This document shows, piece by piece, positions 10,713 to 21,965 of a stretch of 64,000 nt of DNA; the stretch's first letter is position 1; each line of letters starts with the position of its first letter. A program made the translations under genes and the position numbers. This DNA comes from Steinernema hermaphroditum (Eukaryota; Nematoda; Chromadorea; Rhabditida; Steinernematidae): assembly GCA_030435675.1 (NCBI GenBank), contig CM059624.1, positions 10,874,769 to 10,938,768 on the forward strand, read 5' to 3'. The notes under the pieces were generated by a model that ran no database searches, was not told the DNA's origin, and worked only from the letters and a program-made list of their open reading frames with translations.

Positions 10713-11150
10713 ATGCAGGTGAGCTTATTGGAACGCTTGTCCGCTTGTACAACGAATACAAAGGTAAAGACCTTAATTTCTGGCCCACTAAAAAAACTTG
10801 TAGAAAAAGAGAAAATGGATAAGGAAATGACGGATGAATTTGGAATAGGGTTCTCTGAATTTGTACGTATAATGGCCGATGAATCCATCGACATCCGTGT
10901 TGAGGACCATGAGATAAAGGTTTATCCGAAGGGAACCAAGCCTGACATTCCCGAAGAACCACCGTATGACGAAATAGAAAATGCTGTCAATCCAGAAAAG
11001 GACGTCAATTTGGATAGGAGTGATGACCTTTCTAAGATGAAGAACATCTTCGACATTGGCGCAGAAATGTTCTGCAGCGTCCAAGATTGCCCCATCGTAA
11101 GTGCTGCTCCATGTAATGATTTAAAATCGACATTTAGACTCAAAAGTTGA
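10713..11150 (+). CDS. Hypothetical acidic protein
   Basis: An open frame of up to 145 codons. From about residue 28 it is highly charged (VEKEKMDKEMTDEF, then acidic and proline-containing stretches) and has two cysteines near the end. The first 27 residues may instead be intron, because GTGAG follows an ATG-CAG at 10713-10718 and an AAAG/GTAAAG junction occurs at 10762. It could be the distal coding part of the hairpin-interrupted gene upstream or a separate gene. No family is recognised. Confidence 0.35.
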   Translation: MQVSLLERLSACTTNTKVKTLISGPLKKLVEKEKMDKEMTDEFGIGFSEFVRIMADESIDIRVEDHEIKVYPKGTKPDIPEEPPYDEIENAVNPEKDVNLDRSDDLSKMKNIFDIGAEMFCSVQDCPIVSAAPCNDLKSTFRLKS

Positions 11151-11735
11151 AACTCATGTGCATCAAAGAACAGAGAAATGCTGCCATCCTCTGATGCCGT
11201 CGTCCATGTTTTGTAGAAAAATCCCTCTCAATTCTTGCTAAAACTGTTCAAAACTGAAATGAAAACGCCCGATGCACCCACGGTCTCCGTTATAATAAAT
11301 GAAGTGAAGAGTTACCTCTGATAGTATATTTAGTTAACGACTTAAGCACCCTCTACGTACTAAAAGCGAAGTAGCCCTACTAATAGACCTGTAGCCAGCA
11401 AGATTGGCACTCATGGCGTTTTTGTTTCAATATAACTTAGGAAACAAATGGATGGGAAAACACAGCGGCAATGAACCGGCTACTTTTGAACTGTCTAATT
11501 CACGCGCTTCAGCGTCGGTTCGACGTCGGACAGGGTCCTCCTTTTGCTTGAAATCGACCGCTAACGGGAAACCAACGGGTAGCTTTGGGGTAGCGTTCCA
11601 GAAGTGGTGAAGAAATCTCCTACATCTGTATATTTGCCTTTCTTTTTGCCTTCTTTCATCCCATATTTCTGCCAATGTTCTCACTGCGAACACGGCGGTA
11701 GATTGGAAAATTGAAAGAACCGACATCCGACCTTG

Positions 11736-11916
11736 GAAGCGAAAAAGCATGCAGAGAAAGTCGAAAAGGCTCGACTGCTTGAAGACAAACAGATTCATAT
11801 CACCATTTTTCAAGGTTGATCTGTTAAAGAGATTTCCCTCGAAGTGTTCACGTTTCAGGGGAACTCGACAATGTCCGAGACAACAAGATACTGAATCGTC
11901 TTCTGCTGCCGTACTG
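11736..11916 (+). pseudogene. GRP-motif family, coiled-coil fragment
   Basis: Two exons (11736-11814 and 11859-11916) encode a coiled-coil tail with EKARLLEDKQIHITIFQ and then ELDNVRDNKILN. This parallels the NKQMHINILQ and KLDNLRMK parts of the gene at 9886-10424. The 44-nt introns of the two genes are also alike (gttgatctgttaaagagatt here against gttggtgtttcgaagagatt there), which shows recent duplication. No 78-nt basic first exon could be found upstream, so this is probably a partial copy. Confidence 0.5.
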
Positions 11917-12092
11917 ATCGTCTGTGCTATAAAAGGAACAGCAAGAAAGAACTCCTCAGAATAGAAGAGTTAGAATAGAAGAGCGGGTATTTCTACATAG
12001 CTCTGTCAAACCTGTTCTGAACCATAAATCAACAAACACCAGATCGATGGACAAAAAAAAATATTTCGCAATATTTGCCAGTGACTCAACCT

Positions 12093-12386
12093 ATGAAGGA
12101 ACCAGAGGAAAACAAAAGAAAGGGACGTATAAAATTTACAGAACTCTATCCTCCTCCCTTTCTAAAAGACTTCCCTGCCTTGAAGAATGCTGATGCAATC
12201 ACTGTTTGTTTACTGATGGTCGCGAAAACTGCCTTCCCCGCTGCCTTTTTGTTTTACTGCGTTCGAGCGCCGCTATCTATCATCGAGAAGAGCGCCGTTT
12301 CAAACCTGATCGCCATTCACTCTCCGTTTGCCATTAAGTGTTTGGGTTCGATCTGTATTCTGTTTACCATCTACCGTATTATCTGA
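12093..12386 (+). CDS. Putative small two-helix membrane protein
   Basis: A 97-codon frame from ATG 12093. It has a lysine-rich, proline-containing N-terminus of about 40 residues, then two hydrophobic segments at about residues 40-60 and 75-95 joined by a short polar loop. This would give a hairpin membrane topology. No family is recognised. The frame could also extend upstream through a GTG or into other exons. The neighbourhood is otherwise poor in genes. Confidence 0.35.
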   Translation: MKEPEENKRKGRIKFTELYPPPFLKDFPALKNADAITVCLLMVAKTAFPAAFLFYCVRAPLSIIEKSAVSNLIAIHSPFAIKCLGSICILFTIYRII

Positions 12387-12711
12387 CTCTCCGTTTTTAG
12401 CATGTATTATCGAGTATAGACTGCGTCTTACCTCCGAGAGAAGCGGTCAAAAATTTTCGAACTTCTGGGAAGCGCAAAAAGAGTTGCTCTTTCATGTGTT
12501 GGCAGCAAAATATCCCTGAGGATACGGTTTTCTTAAAACAAAAAAAAACAGGGTAGCCTTATCATTATTCAACATACTTAATACTCGAAAAGGAGCTACT
12601 CCGCTTCTCTCACAAAACTCGATATATGGCAGCGATAGCTCGATTCGCAAAGCATTTTCAAAGTACACACATAATGGTTCCGATCAAGATGAACAGCTCC
12701 TCTCTTTGCAG

Positions 12712-13257
12712 ATGGACGGTTTTAATCCGGAAGATCCCTTTGGCCTCAATCTCGGCAGAGGTCAGTCAATAAACATAAGAAACTAATGGCGTGATATTAA
12801 GGTTCACTCAATTCGGGAGAACGCCGCCGTCCATTTTTGAATAACGGAGTAAGTTTGACATCTGAGAACCTGTATTGCTTATGGCCTGCACCTTTAAGAC
12901 GAATGACTTCGATTTCGGAGGTCCTTTCAGAGGAATGGCCGGAGGGACACCTTTCGGAATGGAACGGTCGGCGGATCCGTTTCGTTTGGGAGGGCCGAGC
13001 AACCGAATTTCCCATTTGCACGATGTAGACACGCACAAGAGCTGCAAACTCTTGATATTTCGATTTTTAGGACATGCCAAGTATTGGAAGAATCAGTTCT
13101 TCTGGTCGTCGTAATGGTAGTGTTAACCCTTTTGACGAACTTTTACCTCTCTATAGATGTCCTTGGCAACCGTTTCGTTCATCCTTCTTCTGGAAGAAGC
13201 GTCGTAAAAGTGTCGTACCCTATGGTTTCACTTCAGCTCTTTAGAGAGACGGACTAG
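12712..13257 (+). CDS. Small Gly/Phe/Arg-rich protein, novel
   Basis: Five exons fit together with consistent phases: 12712-12760, 12802-12848, 12899-13024, 13071-13116 and 13157-13257, giving 122 residues. All introns are 40-50 nt with good consensus. The ATG directly follows a CTCTTTGCAG acceptor, suggesting trans-splicing. The protein is low in complexity, with DPFGLNLGRG, FGGPFRGMAGG and DPFRLGG segments, so it is probably disordered; Gly-Phe repeats of this kind occur in condensate-forming and J-domain-associated proteins, but no J domain or RNA-binding domain is present. The gene ends 63 bp before a terminal-inverted-repeat element. Confidence 0.5.
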
Positions 13258-13320
13258 TCGACATCGGAGTACTGCACGGCGAGTCCGAATGGACATCCCG
13301 TAGGTGTCATACAAGAACTA

Positions 13321-14761
13321 CAGTGGCGGAAATATAAATAGGGACACCTGTGGAGAAAATAATCTTTCCTGTTTTAGGTGCATTTTACGATAACTGATTC
13401 CAAACAACTCTCACTATCCGACGTAGAATTTCCTACTGATTCTTGTCATATATGGAAGTTAAGTAATTTCCCCTGATAAGGCAACAATTTCTCTGCGGGA
13501 CCAAACGACACTCATTTCGTCGCGGAAATATAAATAAGGACACCTCTTAAATACAGCTATAATTCCAGTTTTATGAAACGGAAAATGGTAAGAACAGCTA
13601 TATTGACGTCAACAAGTGATATTTAGCCGATTTAAGTGTGATTTAGACAATCCCGAGGTGGTTAGGGTATTCAAAACTCTTGAACTTGTAATATTACAGT
13701 GTGAAGACGAATATCGAGTGTTCTATGTGAAATTCACCCGCAAAATCGCCAGAACCACGGCTAACATCTTTTTCTCCGTTCAACATAACACGAGTAGGCA
13801 AAAACGCTAGTTTAGTTGGCGTCTGGAGACCTTTTGTCCTTCAAAACTTAGAACGTTACCTTACTGAGCATTCTTATATGGGTCCCGAAACGATCTAGAA
13901 GATCGGTTTTGCAACCTTTTTAAATTACACTACGTTGTAGAGCGTGTAAAATAACCCCTAATTACTATCTTCTGGTGATTTCCTGACTTAACTTGAAAAA
14001 ACAAGACGGTTCTTCTAAATTTTGCCTAAAAACGCGTATTTTCTATTGAAAATTCTATGCTCTGGCCTGTCCACGTCCCGTATCCACATGTATCGCTGCT
14101 TTGATGCCACAAAACACTAAAATGGGTTTTCGAATACGCTGATCAACATGATAATATTCAAAAAATGCTAGAATCCCTTTATTTCCGGACATTTAGGAAC
14201 CCTAACAAGAAGTCTGGCCAACATAGGGATCTAAGTTTGAAGGGAAAAAGGTCTTCAGACAGAAATTAAACCAACGTTTTTGTTTCCCAGTACTATTTTT
14301 AATGGAGGCAAAGATCACTGCCGTGAATTTGGCTATTTTGCGGGTGAGTTTCACATGAAAACGCTCCATGTTCGTTTTAATCCGGTGCTGTTGCAAGTGT
14401 AAGGGTTCGGAAATCTTAAACCAGCTGGAGATAGTCTAAATCACACTTAAATCGGCTAAATGTCACTTGTTGACGTCAATATAGCTGTTCTTACCATTTT
14501 CCGTTTCATAAAACTGGAATTATAGCTGTATTTAAGAGGTGTCCCTATTTATATTTCCGCGACGAAATGAGTGCCGTTTGGTCCCGCAGCGAAATTGTTG
14601 CCTGATCAGGGGAAATTACTTAACTTCCATATATGACAAGAATCAGTAGGAAATTCTACGTCGGATAGTGAAAGTTGTTTTGAATCAGTTATCGTAAAAT
14701 ACACCTTAAACAGGAAAGATTATTTTCTCCACAGGTGTCCCTATTTATATTTCCGCCACTG
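13321..14761. mobile_element. Non-autonomous Tc1/mariner-type element with IR/DR ends, 1441 bp
   Basis: The element begins CAGTGGCGGAAATATAAATA and ends with its reverse complement, flanked on both sides by TA, the expected Tc1/mariner target duplication. A second copy of the terminal motif (GCGGAAATATAAATAAGG) lies 201 bp inside the left end at 13522, and a mirror copy ends 201 bp inside the right end at 14560. The inverted repeats extend at least 330 bp, and looser inverted similarity continues toward the centre. The duplicated binding-site layout is that of IR/DR elements such as Sleeping Beauty. No transposase is encoded, so it would need an enzyme in trans. Confidence 0.85.
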
Positions 14762-14925
14762 TATATCTCTAAAGAATAGGCTTCAGATCCATCGTCGATA
14801 CACACTGGAGAAGCTAAGGCCAATGTGTCGAAACCGAAGGACCTTGGGGAAGAAATTGCTGTTGGTATGACGGTAGGTTTTCTGCGCGCGATCATGCCCA
14901 ACACAACTGTAGCCTACGCATGAAA

Positions 14926-15086
14926 AATTCGACAGAATTAACAAGGAGCACAGAACGCCTGAAGATTTGCGTCAAGAGTTTATGGACCAACAAGCGGAGA
15001 CACAGCGCCAGCTAGAAGAACTTGTAAGACAGAGAAATGAGGCAGAGAGAATTCGCCAAACTGGCAATCAGGAGCACAGAAACTGA
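14926..15086 (+). pseudogene. Coiled-coil fragment
   Basis: The plus-strand frame encodes a run of glutamate, arginine and glutamine with heptad spacing (EDLRQEFMDQQAETQRQLEE, then RQRNEAERIRQTG) ending at a TGA. No start or upstream exon was found because the transposable element lies directly upstream. It resembles the tails of the bZIP-like genes in this window in composition only. Confidence 0.3.
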
Positions 15087-15259
15087 AGATCATGAGTGTA
15101 CAACATGTGATGAACTCGACAATCTTGTACTGCATTATTATAGCCTTCAGTACATTTTGATTCATATAATATTCCTATCCAACCCTGTGAAAAGTAAAAT
15201 CTTTATTATTCAGCTCCATTTGTTTCCTATCACTCATACAACCCATTATCGTCATTTGT

Positions 15260-16583
15260 CTACGATGACACTGTTCTTGCGGTAACAAAAAACAGTTTCT
15301 TCTTTCGGCGCACAATCTCGCTGAACATGGAAGTGATGGCCTTCCTGTAATCCGCAAAGGCGAACAAGGCGGAGAGGGACGTGACGAACAAGCGCGGCTG
15401 AAAGTAAGCACAGTTGATTCAGGCTGCTTGTCAGGACATACCGTAATCAACTGTTCAGCGACGTGTTTAACCGGGGTGCAGGTGGACACGAAGAACATTC
15501 TGTCCACAGGTATCAGAGTGAGAATGACGGCAGAACAGTAACTTCCGGCTGAAATAGACGAAATATATTAGTCCACAGCGCACTCTAATGCTATGAATGA
15601 GGATAAATATGTGGCTGTGAGCCACAGCCACATATTTATAATACGAATCTACAGTGAAATAAAAAATCTTTTGACCTTCTGAACTATTGATCTCTTGAGT
15701 TGGCCACCCGGTCTCCCTTTTATCCAATAATCACACCTACCGACGCCAACCGCGATGAAGACGTTCGGAGGCGTGCAGTAGATAAGGACAGAGCGCAGAA
15801 TGAGCCACCGAGATTGCTGGCCTGAACTGTAGATTTGTGTTCTGCACGCATACATCGTCAGCCTCACAATCGTCTAAATCTCCCAATTACGCGAAGCACG
15901 CTCTGATTCACTGACCAGCAAATAGAGTAATCCCATGACGGCAAAGAGAGTCAGCTGAGTAGCAGCTCTCGCCCATGTGTGGATACAAAGGGCCGTCCTG
16001 TCAAAATCGTCGTCGAGCGGGTAAAGAGAGAAATTCTCTACGGTTGACCCAGCTGCTAGTAGCCATGAAAGCGCCTGGGAGACGATGAATGCATAGGAAA
16101 TAGCTCTGAAAATCAGGTTACATAAGGGAAACGGCGAGGCAAGAAACTCGCCGTGTTTTGGTCAGCCTTTTGTAGAGAAAGGGCTTCGAGAATCCGATGT
16201 ATGCCAAGACAACGGTCAGAGTTGTTTGGAAGAGGTACAAGTTCAATGTAGATTGGGGAAGCATGGTGTCGAGCACTTTTACGATCTTTGTATACCTTAA
16301 TCAAACGGACTACATTTTCAACGAAATGTGACAATTACGTGGGATCAGACGTTTCTTCATGATCCTTAAACACCGTCCTCTCTGTGATATCTCTCGCGAT
16401 TTGGTGCAAAGAACATAGCAAACTGGGAATTGAGATATTCAGACAATACGTTCTGGGAAGGGAAGAGTTGACCTTCCGGAAGGAAATGTAAATGATGAGG
16501 ATGTTGATGATAACAGAAGGGTACTGAATGAAGATGTTGATCGCATTGAATATTTGTACTACACTATAGGGGATCAGATACAT
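15260..16583 (-). CDS. Nematode-type serpentine (7TM) chemoreceptor
   Basis: Several minus-strand exons encode successive hydrophobic helices: VVQIFNAINIFIQYPSVI near the N-terminus, LNLYLFQTTLTVVLAYIGF, AFIVSQALSWLLAAGST, TLFAVMGLLYLL, RSVLIYCTPPNVFIAVGV, SAVILTLIPVDRMFF, and the last one ending FAFADYRKAITSMF followed by a basic tail (VRRKKK). A PxxxxxxFxxxDYRKAI-like ending after the last helix is typical of nematode chemoreceptor superfamilies. Short introns of about 42-45 nt separate most exons. The ATG at 16583 opens the hydrophobic first helix. Exon borders around 16100-16400 are uncertain, so a degraded gene is possible. A perfect hairpin lies in the intron near 15603. Confidence 0.6.
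15603..15639. repeat. Intronic inverted repeat (18-bp stem)
   Basis: ATAAATATGTGGCTGTG is followed after one or two bases by its reverse complement. It lies in an intron of the minus-strand 7TM gene. Confidence 0.8.
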
Positions 16584-16589
16584 TATAGA

Positions 16590-17215
16590 AGATGAACGTC
16601 GCACAGAAGGCAGAAAAAGGTACTTAAGAGGCGCTTTTAAAAGGTACTCATTAGATATTCAGGGAAATAATTAAGGACATGTGGAGAAGTGCTCATTGAA
16701 CGAAGCCATTAAAGTGATTTATAGCCGTCTGATAAAATTAGAAATTTGTCATAATTTATTTAACTGTTTACAACGGAAGTTCGGAGTCCTTTCTCAGTAG
16801 CAATTGATGTGTACTTTCGAGGAGAAGGCGCAAGAAGCGCAAGTGCAAAGGTACTGTATAAATTAGTGCCAGTTGTCGATTAAAAGAGTTGAAAAAATCG
16901 CTGCACTAGGGTTGAAATTCGAGTCAGAAAGCGTAAAAACCGAACCTATTCAGGACGAAAAAACTTCCGATTTATTTACTCCGATCTACCCGATCTACCG
17001 TAATGTTACTCTTGTTATTCTTTTCGATATTGGAGCTACAGCTCCTTGGTGTTCCAGGCCTTCTTTTTTCCACGGTCTATAAATTAAGACGGCCTTCTAT
17101 TTTTCGACTTTTCGAATTTTCAAACATCAAGAACAAAATAAGCGTATTGTCATCTGCAATTCATCAGAATCTTCCTCTGATATTTCCAAACATTGTGGAG
17201 CTAATGAATTTATTT
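16590..17215. other. Intergenic sequence with a family A fragment
   Basis: Mostly AT-rich. At about 17020-17075 there is a block, GCTCCTTGGTGTTCCAGGCC, that matches the conserved core of repeat family A. Open frames at 16873-17350 appear to be spurious. Confidence 0.4.
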
Positions 17216-17219
17216 GCGA

Positions 17220-17713
17220 TATCTAGCATCTACACGTTGTCGCACCCCGAATCTAGCGACAGCTGCCTGGCTTCTTCTTGCGCTCGGTGTCGCCATTATC
17301 TGTTGCCTCGTGATGGTATTAAAGATGGGACGTTATTATCCGTTAAGTAGCAGTTATGTGCGCGTTTGGCCGTGTTGCAGAGGGGAAATGCAGCTATTAG
17401 CAGACGTTTGTTCTTTGCAATGGCGGACACCTAAGGTGATAAGAACGTTAGCGGCAAGCAGTTTGTCATTCACTTTTTGTTACGCTTCGTGAATCGATGG
17501 TGTCCTTCTTCTCTCTTTCAGATGCCGTCGCCAAAACATTTTGTTGACGAGACGCACACCAACGTCACTCCACCACGTGGCAAAAACAAGGAGCCGGAAC
17601 ATTTGGAACGCCGTCACGATCACGGCAATGGTGGATGGGGCCAGAATCCCCAGCAGCCGACCGCCAATCAGCCTCAGCAACAGGAAAACCGAAATGGAAA
17701 TGGGAATAATTGA
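17220..17713 (+). CDS. Putative single-pass membrane protein with Gln/Asn/Gly-rich tail
   Basis: An exon ending at about 17317 encodes a hydrophobic helix (TAAWLLLALGVAIICCLVM) preceded by a basic stretch. It splices from GTATTAAAG to a CTCTTTCAG acceptor at 17520. The last exon, 17521-17713, encodes 63 residues rich in proline, histidine, asparagine and glutamine. The first helix lies close to the N-terminus and is followed by a polar tail, so a type II or signal-anchor topology fits. The true start is not resolved: no in-frame ATG precedes the helix, and an acceptor-like ATATCTAG at about 17222 hints at an upstream exon. Alternatively translation could start at ATG 17521 after trans-splicing, giving only the polar tail. 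No family is recognised. Confidence 0.4.
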
Positions 17714-17927
17714 AATGATTCTCTCTGAGATTTGCACTGTTAAATGTTGAAGATAAAGAATAATCTATCGTACTGTATTCATCCTTCACCAGCTACCAAG
17801 GTATTTATCAAAATCGGTCTGGCTTTTGTACGGATTTGAGGTTTTGTGGTATTACGCATAAGACCTGCATTGATTATACCACACATGATCCTCGCTCAGT
17901 CCTTGAAAACCACCGTGCCTTATAATA

Positions 17928-18603
17928 CAGTGGCGGCCATATAAATAAGGCACCCCCCTAAGAAAACTTGTTTGTTTCAGGAAACATCGGAAATCAAACT
18001 AATTAGATGTCTAAATGACAGAATCGGATTCTACAAGCTTTTCTGAACAAGATAGAATTAACCGCACAACTTGAAACACAGAAAATCGAAGTCAAAAAAT
18101 CCATATTTTGATCATACCCAATTCGCCGCGGCCATATAAATAAGGCACCCTAACTTTCACATGTATTTGGTGTTCTAAATTGTACAAAAACGCAGTGAAT
18201 GACTAGTACTTCTTGACTAACATTAACACTCGGTAGGTTAGCCCTTACTTGAAATAACCGCTCCTCAACGGCGCTTCACAGAAGTTTCATAAATTTAAAA
18301 AGTTACCATAGGGTCTGTTTTGAAGAAATGTCGGGCTTTTCTTAATGAAAATCACGTTAGGAAATTAATGAAAATCACGTCAACCGGCTAACACCACACA
18401 AAACACGGGTTTTCAGAAAATTTCAGAAACCCCTTCTTTCTGATCGTTTAACCGTGTTTTTTAACCGAAAACCGTGTTTTGTGGCTAACCTACCGAGTGT
18501 TAATGTTAGTCAAGAAGTACTAGTCATTCACTGTGTTTTTGTACGATTTAGAACACCAAATACATGTGAAAGTTAGGGTGCCTTATTTATATGGCCGCCA
18601 CTG
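17928..18603. mobile_element. Non-autonomous Tc1/mariner-type element, 676 bp
   Basis: The ends read CAGTGGCGGCCATATAAATA and its reverse complement, with TA on both sides. The termini are related to those of the element at 13321-14761. An internal copy of the left terminus (GCGGCCATATAAATAAGG) starts about 200 bp inside the left end near 18128. The sequence from there to about 18245 is a near-perfect inverted copy of the right end (18481-18603). So the right arm pairs with the inner, not the outer, left terminus. No transposase is encoded. Confidence 0.85.
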
Positions 18604-20063
18604 TATATTTATTTTTATAAATGGCTGCACATAATATATAAAAAATATTTAATAAATTCTTCGCTCCTGTTGGTACGCCATACAGTCATTCAGGAAAGAT
18701 GATAAGAACGCATAAGGTGATGCTCTCAAACTCTGCCATATCGAAAGAGTGATAGGTGGCACTAGTGGTCGATGTTAACAGAAATGTGAAGAGCAATTTC
18801 ACTTTGCCCTTTAGTTTTTTCCATAAAAGATACAGTCATTTTAATGTGTCACATTTCAAATGAGTTTCTTGAATGTTGGAGTTACATGCCTTCTGAGCAT
18901 CGGACGGAACTCGAGCTCTAGAACAACCGCTCAGTGGACTCATTCAGCGAACATTAGAGACAGATCGGTCGCCAAATCAAACATTTCGATATTTCAAAGA
19001 GCCTACAAGCGTACTGTGCATGTATTGCAAGCGCCTGACCGATAGCTGACCTTGAAGCTGACCATGTTTATATGTTCATTTTCATAAGACATGCAAAAAG
19101 GACGAAAGCCTTCAAAGTTGCTACAGAGTCGAAGCCAGTGATTTGTTGTTACGGAAGTGGCGAAGGAAGAGGCGCGGCGGTGGTGCACAGTGGGCGAAGT
19201 GGAGAGCCATCTTCAGCTGCTTACAGAAACCACTCCGAATTGCTGCGACTATTCGGAGTGGGGCGGTGGTACCAGGCTTCTTGGCCAGGTGGACGGAACT
19301 ACGGCTCCCTGGTGTTCCACGAACATTAGAGACAGATCGGTCGGCAAATGAAACATTTCGATATTACAGTAACAAATGTCGTACATTCCACGCCAGTCAC
19401 GAGGGATTGGAACAACGAGGGATACCTCGCCACGTATGCAAATGAGAGATGTCGGTATTTCAAAGAGCCTGTATTTCGGTGCCTTCAAAGTCGCTACAGA
19501 GTCAGTGATGCCAAATACGGACCTTAACTATCGGATAGTTTGCCGTCGCTCCATACACAACTACAATTTGTAACAACGATCTCCAATGTTTCGAAATTGC
19601 AAAATGTAGTCATCGTTGATCCGCCCCATGATTGTGAAATTCGAGTGAACAAGCATTATAGCTCTACGAGAACTATCGTTTACATTTGCCGGGGAGAAAA
19701 CAATCCTTATCACCTGCTATCAGTATCGATCAGCGGAATGAGCGGTTATTAACGTGTCCACTTGCTTGGTTTGCTTGCTGCATAGCTCCGCTCTACTGTC
19801 GCCCACCGAAGGAATGCTCTGTGAGAAGGCCTTCGATTTAACGTCAGTCCCCGTAGAACAACGACTGCTCGACTTACAGGTAAACAAAGCGTTTGTAACG
19901 TAATTACTATAGTTCGCCACTCCCTTTGATGATTAAAGGTCCGAATAGTTTATACCGGGTCTTGGAGGGTTGAGTTTTCGGTTTTCAATATTACGTGTTA
20001 CATACATGGAGATACATAAAGCTAGAACCTCAGGTACTAGAAAGTAGAAGTTGGAACCCCAGG
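18604..20063. other. Intergenic sequence with repeat fragments
   Basis: At 19150-19330 there is a family A fragment (GGAACTACGGCTCCCTGGTG). The phrase GAACATTAGAGACAGATCGG occurs twice, at about 18949 and 19320, flanking that fragment, which shows a local direct repeat of about 45 bp. No gene is recognised. Confidence 0.4.
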
Positions 20064-20396
20064 TGTGAAAAACGGTTCGTAGCGTCTTCACACGCAACCG
20101 ATGTTCACTACGTATGAGAATGCTCGCCCTAACAGAAATAAACGTCTCCAACCGATGGAGATTGCTGCTGCCACGCGGTTAAATTTTAAGCGATACGACG
20201 ACAAATGGTGCGGAGCTTGTTCCGAACACCGTGACGAAACACAAACGTTACAACACCGCGAACTTCTTCACTAACGACGACTACGACAGACAAATGTGCG
20301 GACACTGGTCACTCACAACGACAAGACAACAAATTATAACAGTACACTACGTTTCATTCTTTTATAATCTGTCCCTCTGGACTACACCTTGCCACA
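20064..20396 (-). repeat. LTR (3' LTR in element orientation)
   Basis: Begins TGTGAAAAACGG and ends CCTTGCCACA on the plus strand. Nearly identical to 21966-22298, which implies a fairly young insertion. Confidence 0.85.
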
Positions 20397-20444
20397 CTTC
20401 AAGTACGTTTTTTGGTTACGTTGTAATGCTCCTTAAGTAGATTA

Positions 20445-21622
20445 CGTGGATACGTGAAAAAGGCATACGTTTAGTTCCTATTCTGCCGGCTTTCTTCTGC
20501 GACTTTGAGTTCTTCTTCTGTCTTGTTGATGAATTCGTCGAGTTCCAGATACCACTTGCACATTGGTGTTTTGTGCGTCCAAAGTTGACAAGCCTTGCAA
20601 GCGTGGGACAGTTTGGCAGTGTCCGCTGTGTTGACGGTTCATGCAGCCTGTGCACAGTTTCAGCGTTGTACATTGGCACTTCGCGCTTCGTAAGATTGAT
20701 AGACGTAGCAACTGTTCGTAAAGTGATTCCCAGCACACAGGAGACAGTTGATGGATGGAGGACCGGTACGGGAAGGATTGTTGATCGGTCTGTCTTTGTT
20801 GTCCTCCGCGTGCTTGAAGTCTTCTCTCCGTTTGCTCATTATGCGTTCTCTGTTCCTTCTCGCTTCTTGCAGGCGATTCTTTAGACCTTCTATTTTCCGA
20901 TCTTCTCTCTGAGCTTCTAGCGTACGTTGCTTTGGTGGCGATGACGAGTCGGAGGGTTTGGATTCTCTGTTCCGTTTGACAGCTTGTTGCACTTTGCCGT
21001 CGTTGCTTGAGATACGTTAGAATACTGAACTCGTCGTTGACGAGCCTCCGCCCGCCGGGCCTTGTGGCTTGCGCCTAAATGGAAGTGCATTTCGTATTTG
21101 TTGCTTGAGCAGGTTGACTCGGGAAAAGTATTCGATCTTAAATGATTTGAAGCATTCGGACGTCCGAGGGCACGTTTTGCCGAGTGAACCAGCCAGCTTC
21201 ACGGCTTCCGCTAGTAGGTAATCACGGATTGGTAAGTGTTTGTCCCTTTCTTCAGTACGTTTTATGGTCGCCTCCATCGTTTCGCGATTGATACGTAATT
21301 GTTCTGCCAGTAGTAGTAACTGTTGTCCATTGGCGTTTTGTAAATCCGCCATCATGGCTGATTGTTCGATGTCTTCTATCATTTCAAGGCTTCGGCGTGA
21401 AATTTGACGTGGCTCCAGGCTCTTGAGAATGTTGAGCTTTCTGGCGATTTCTTCGTCTCTCACTTCGGACGGTTTTTCTTCTTTGCGAGCTTCTGCTTCT
21501 TCATCGGCGAAGACGTCTTCTTCGAAGTCTAGCAGCATGAGCGAGTCTTCCTCCGTCATTCTTAGTCTGTAAGCAGTTAGAAGTACGTGTAACATCCCGA
21601 TAACGGTTATGTTTGCGCGCAC
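20445..21622 (-). pseudogene. Gag remnant of the LTR element
   Basis: The minus-strand frame 21622-21017 encodes a 201-residue, glutamate/lysine-rich helical segment; the displayed start may not be the real one. Downstream, in shifted frames, three CCHC-type knuckles are visible: CLLCAGNHFTNSC, CTGCMNRQHSGHC and CKACQLWTHKTPMC. Each fits C-x2-C-x3/4-H-x3/4-C, and the aromatic CxxC..HF pattern of the first is typical of BEL/Pao gag proteins. Two frameshifts separate the knuckles and stops follow, so the gene is decayed. No polymerase follows. Confidence 0.6.
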
Positions 21623-21965
21623 GATGAGCTAAAGTTTCCGTATTGCGAAAGGTACGCACTTGAGCATACGTTACAGTGACAAGATACGCTCGAAAAACGC
21701 TCAATTGATTGAGGATCTGGTTCATTTCGCTGATATTTCTGCGAAAAATGCGTTGATGTAGGACCTAGGCTCTGCTCAAGTTCAGAGTGGGTACTTCGGA
21801 ACGGCGATTGCTGGAAGTCCTGGACGACGGTGTTGACGAGGATGCGGATCTCTTGCTGGCGGATCGGGAACTACTGTTTTTTCCTGCTCGATCTCCGCCG
21901 ACGTTTCTTCGGTATTCTTCTCTGTCAGTTCCGTTTTTTCGTCGTGGAGCTCCGCGATGCACCAA

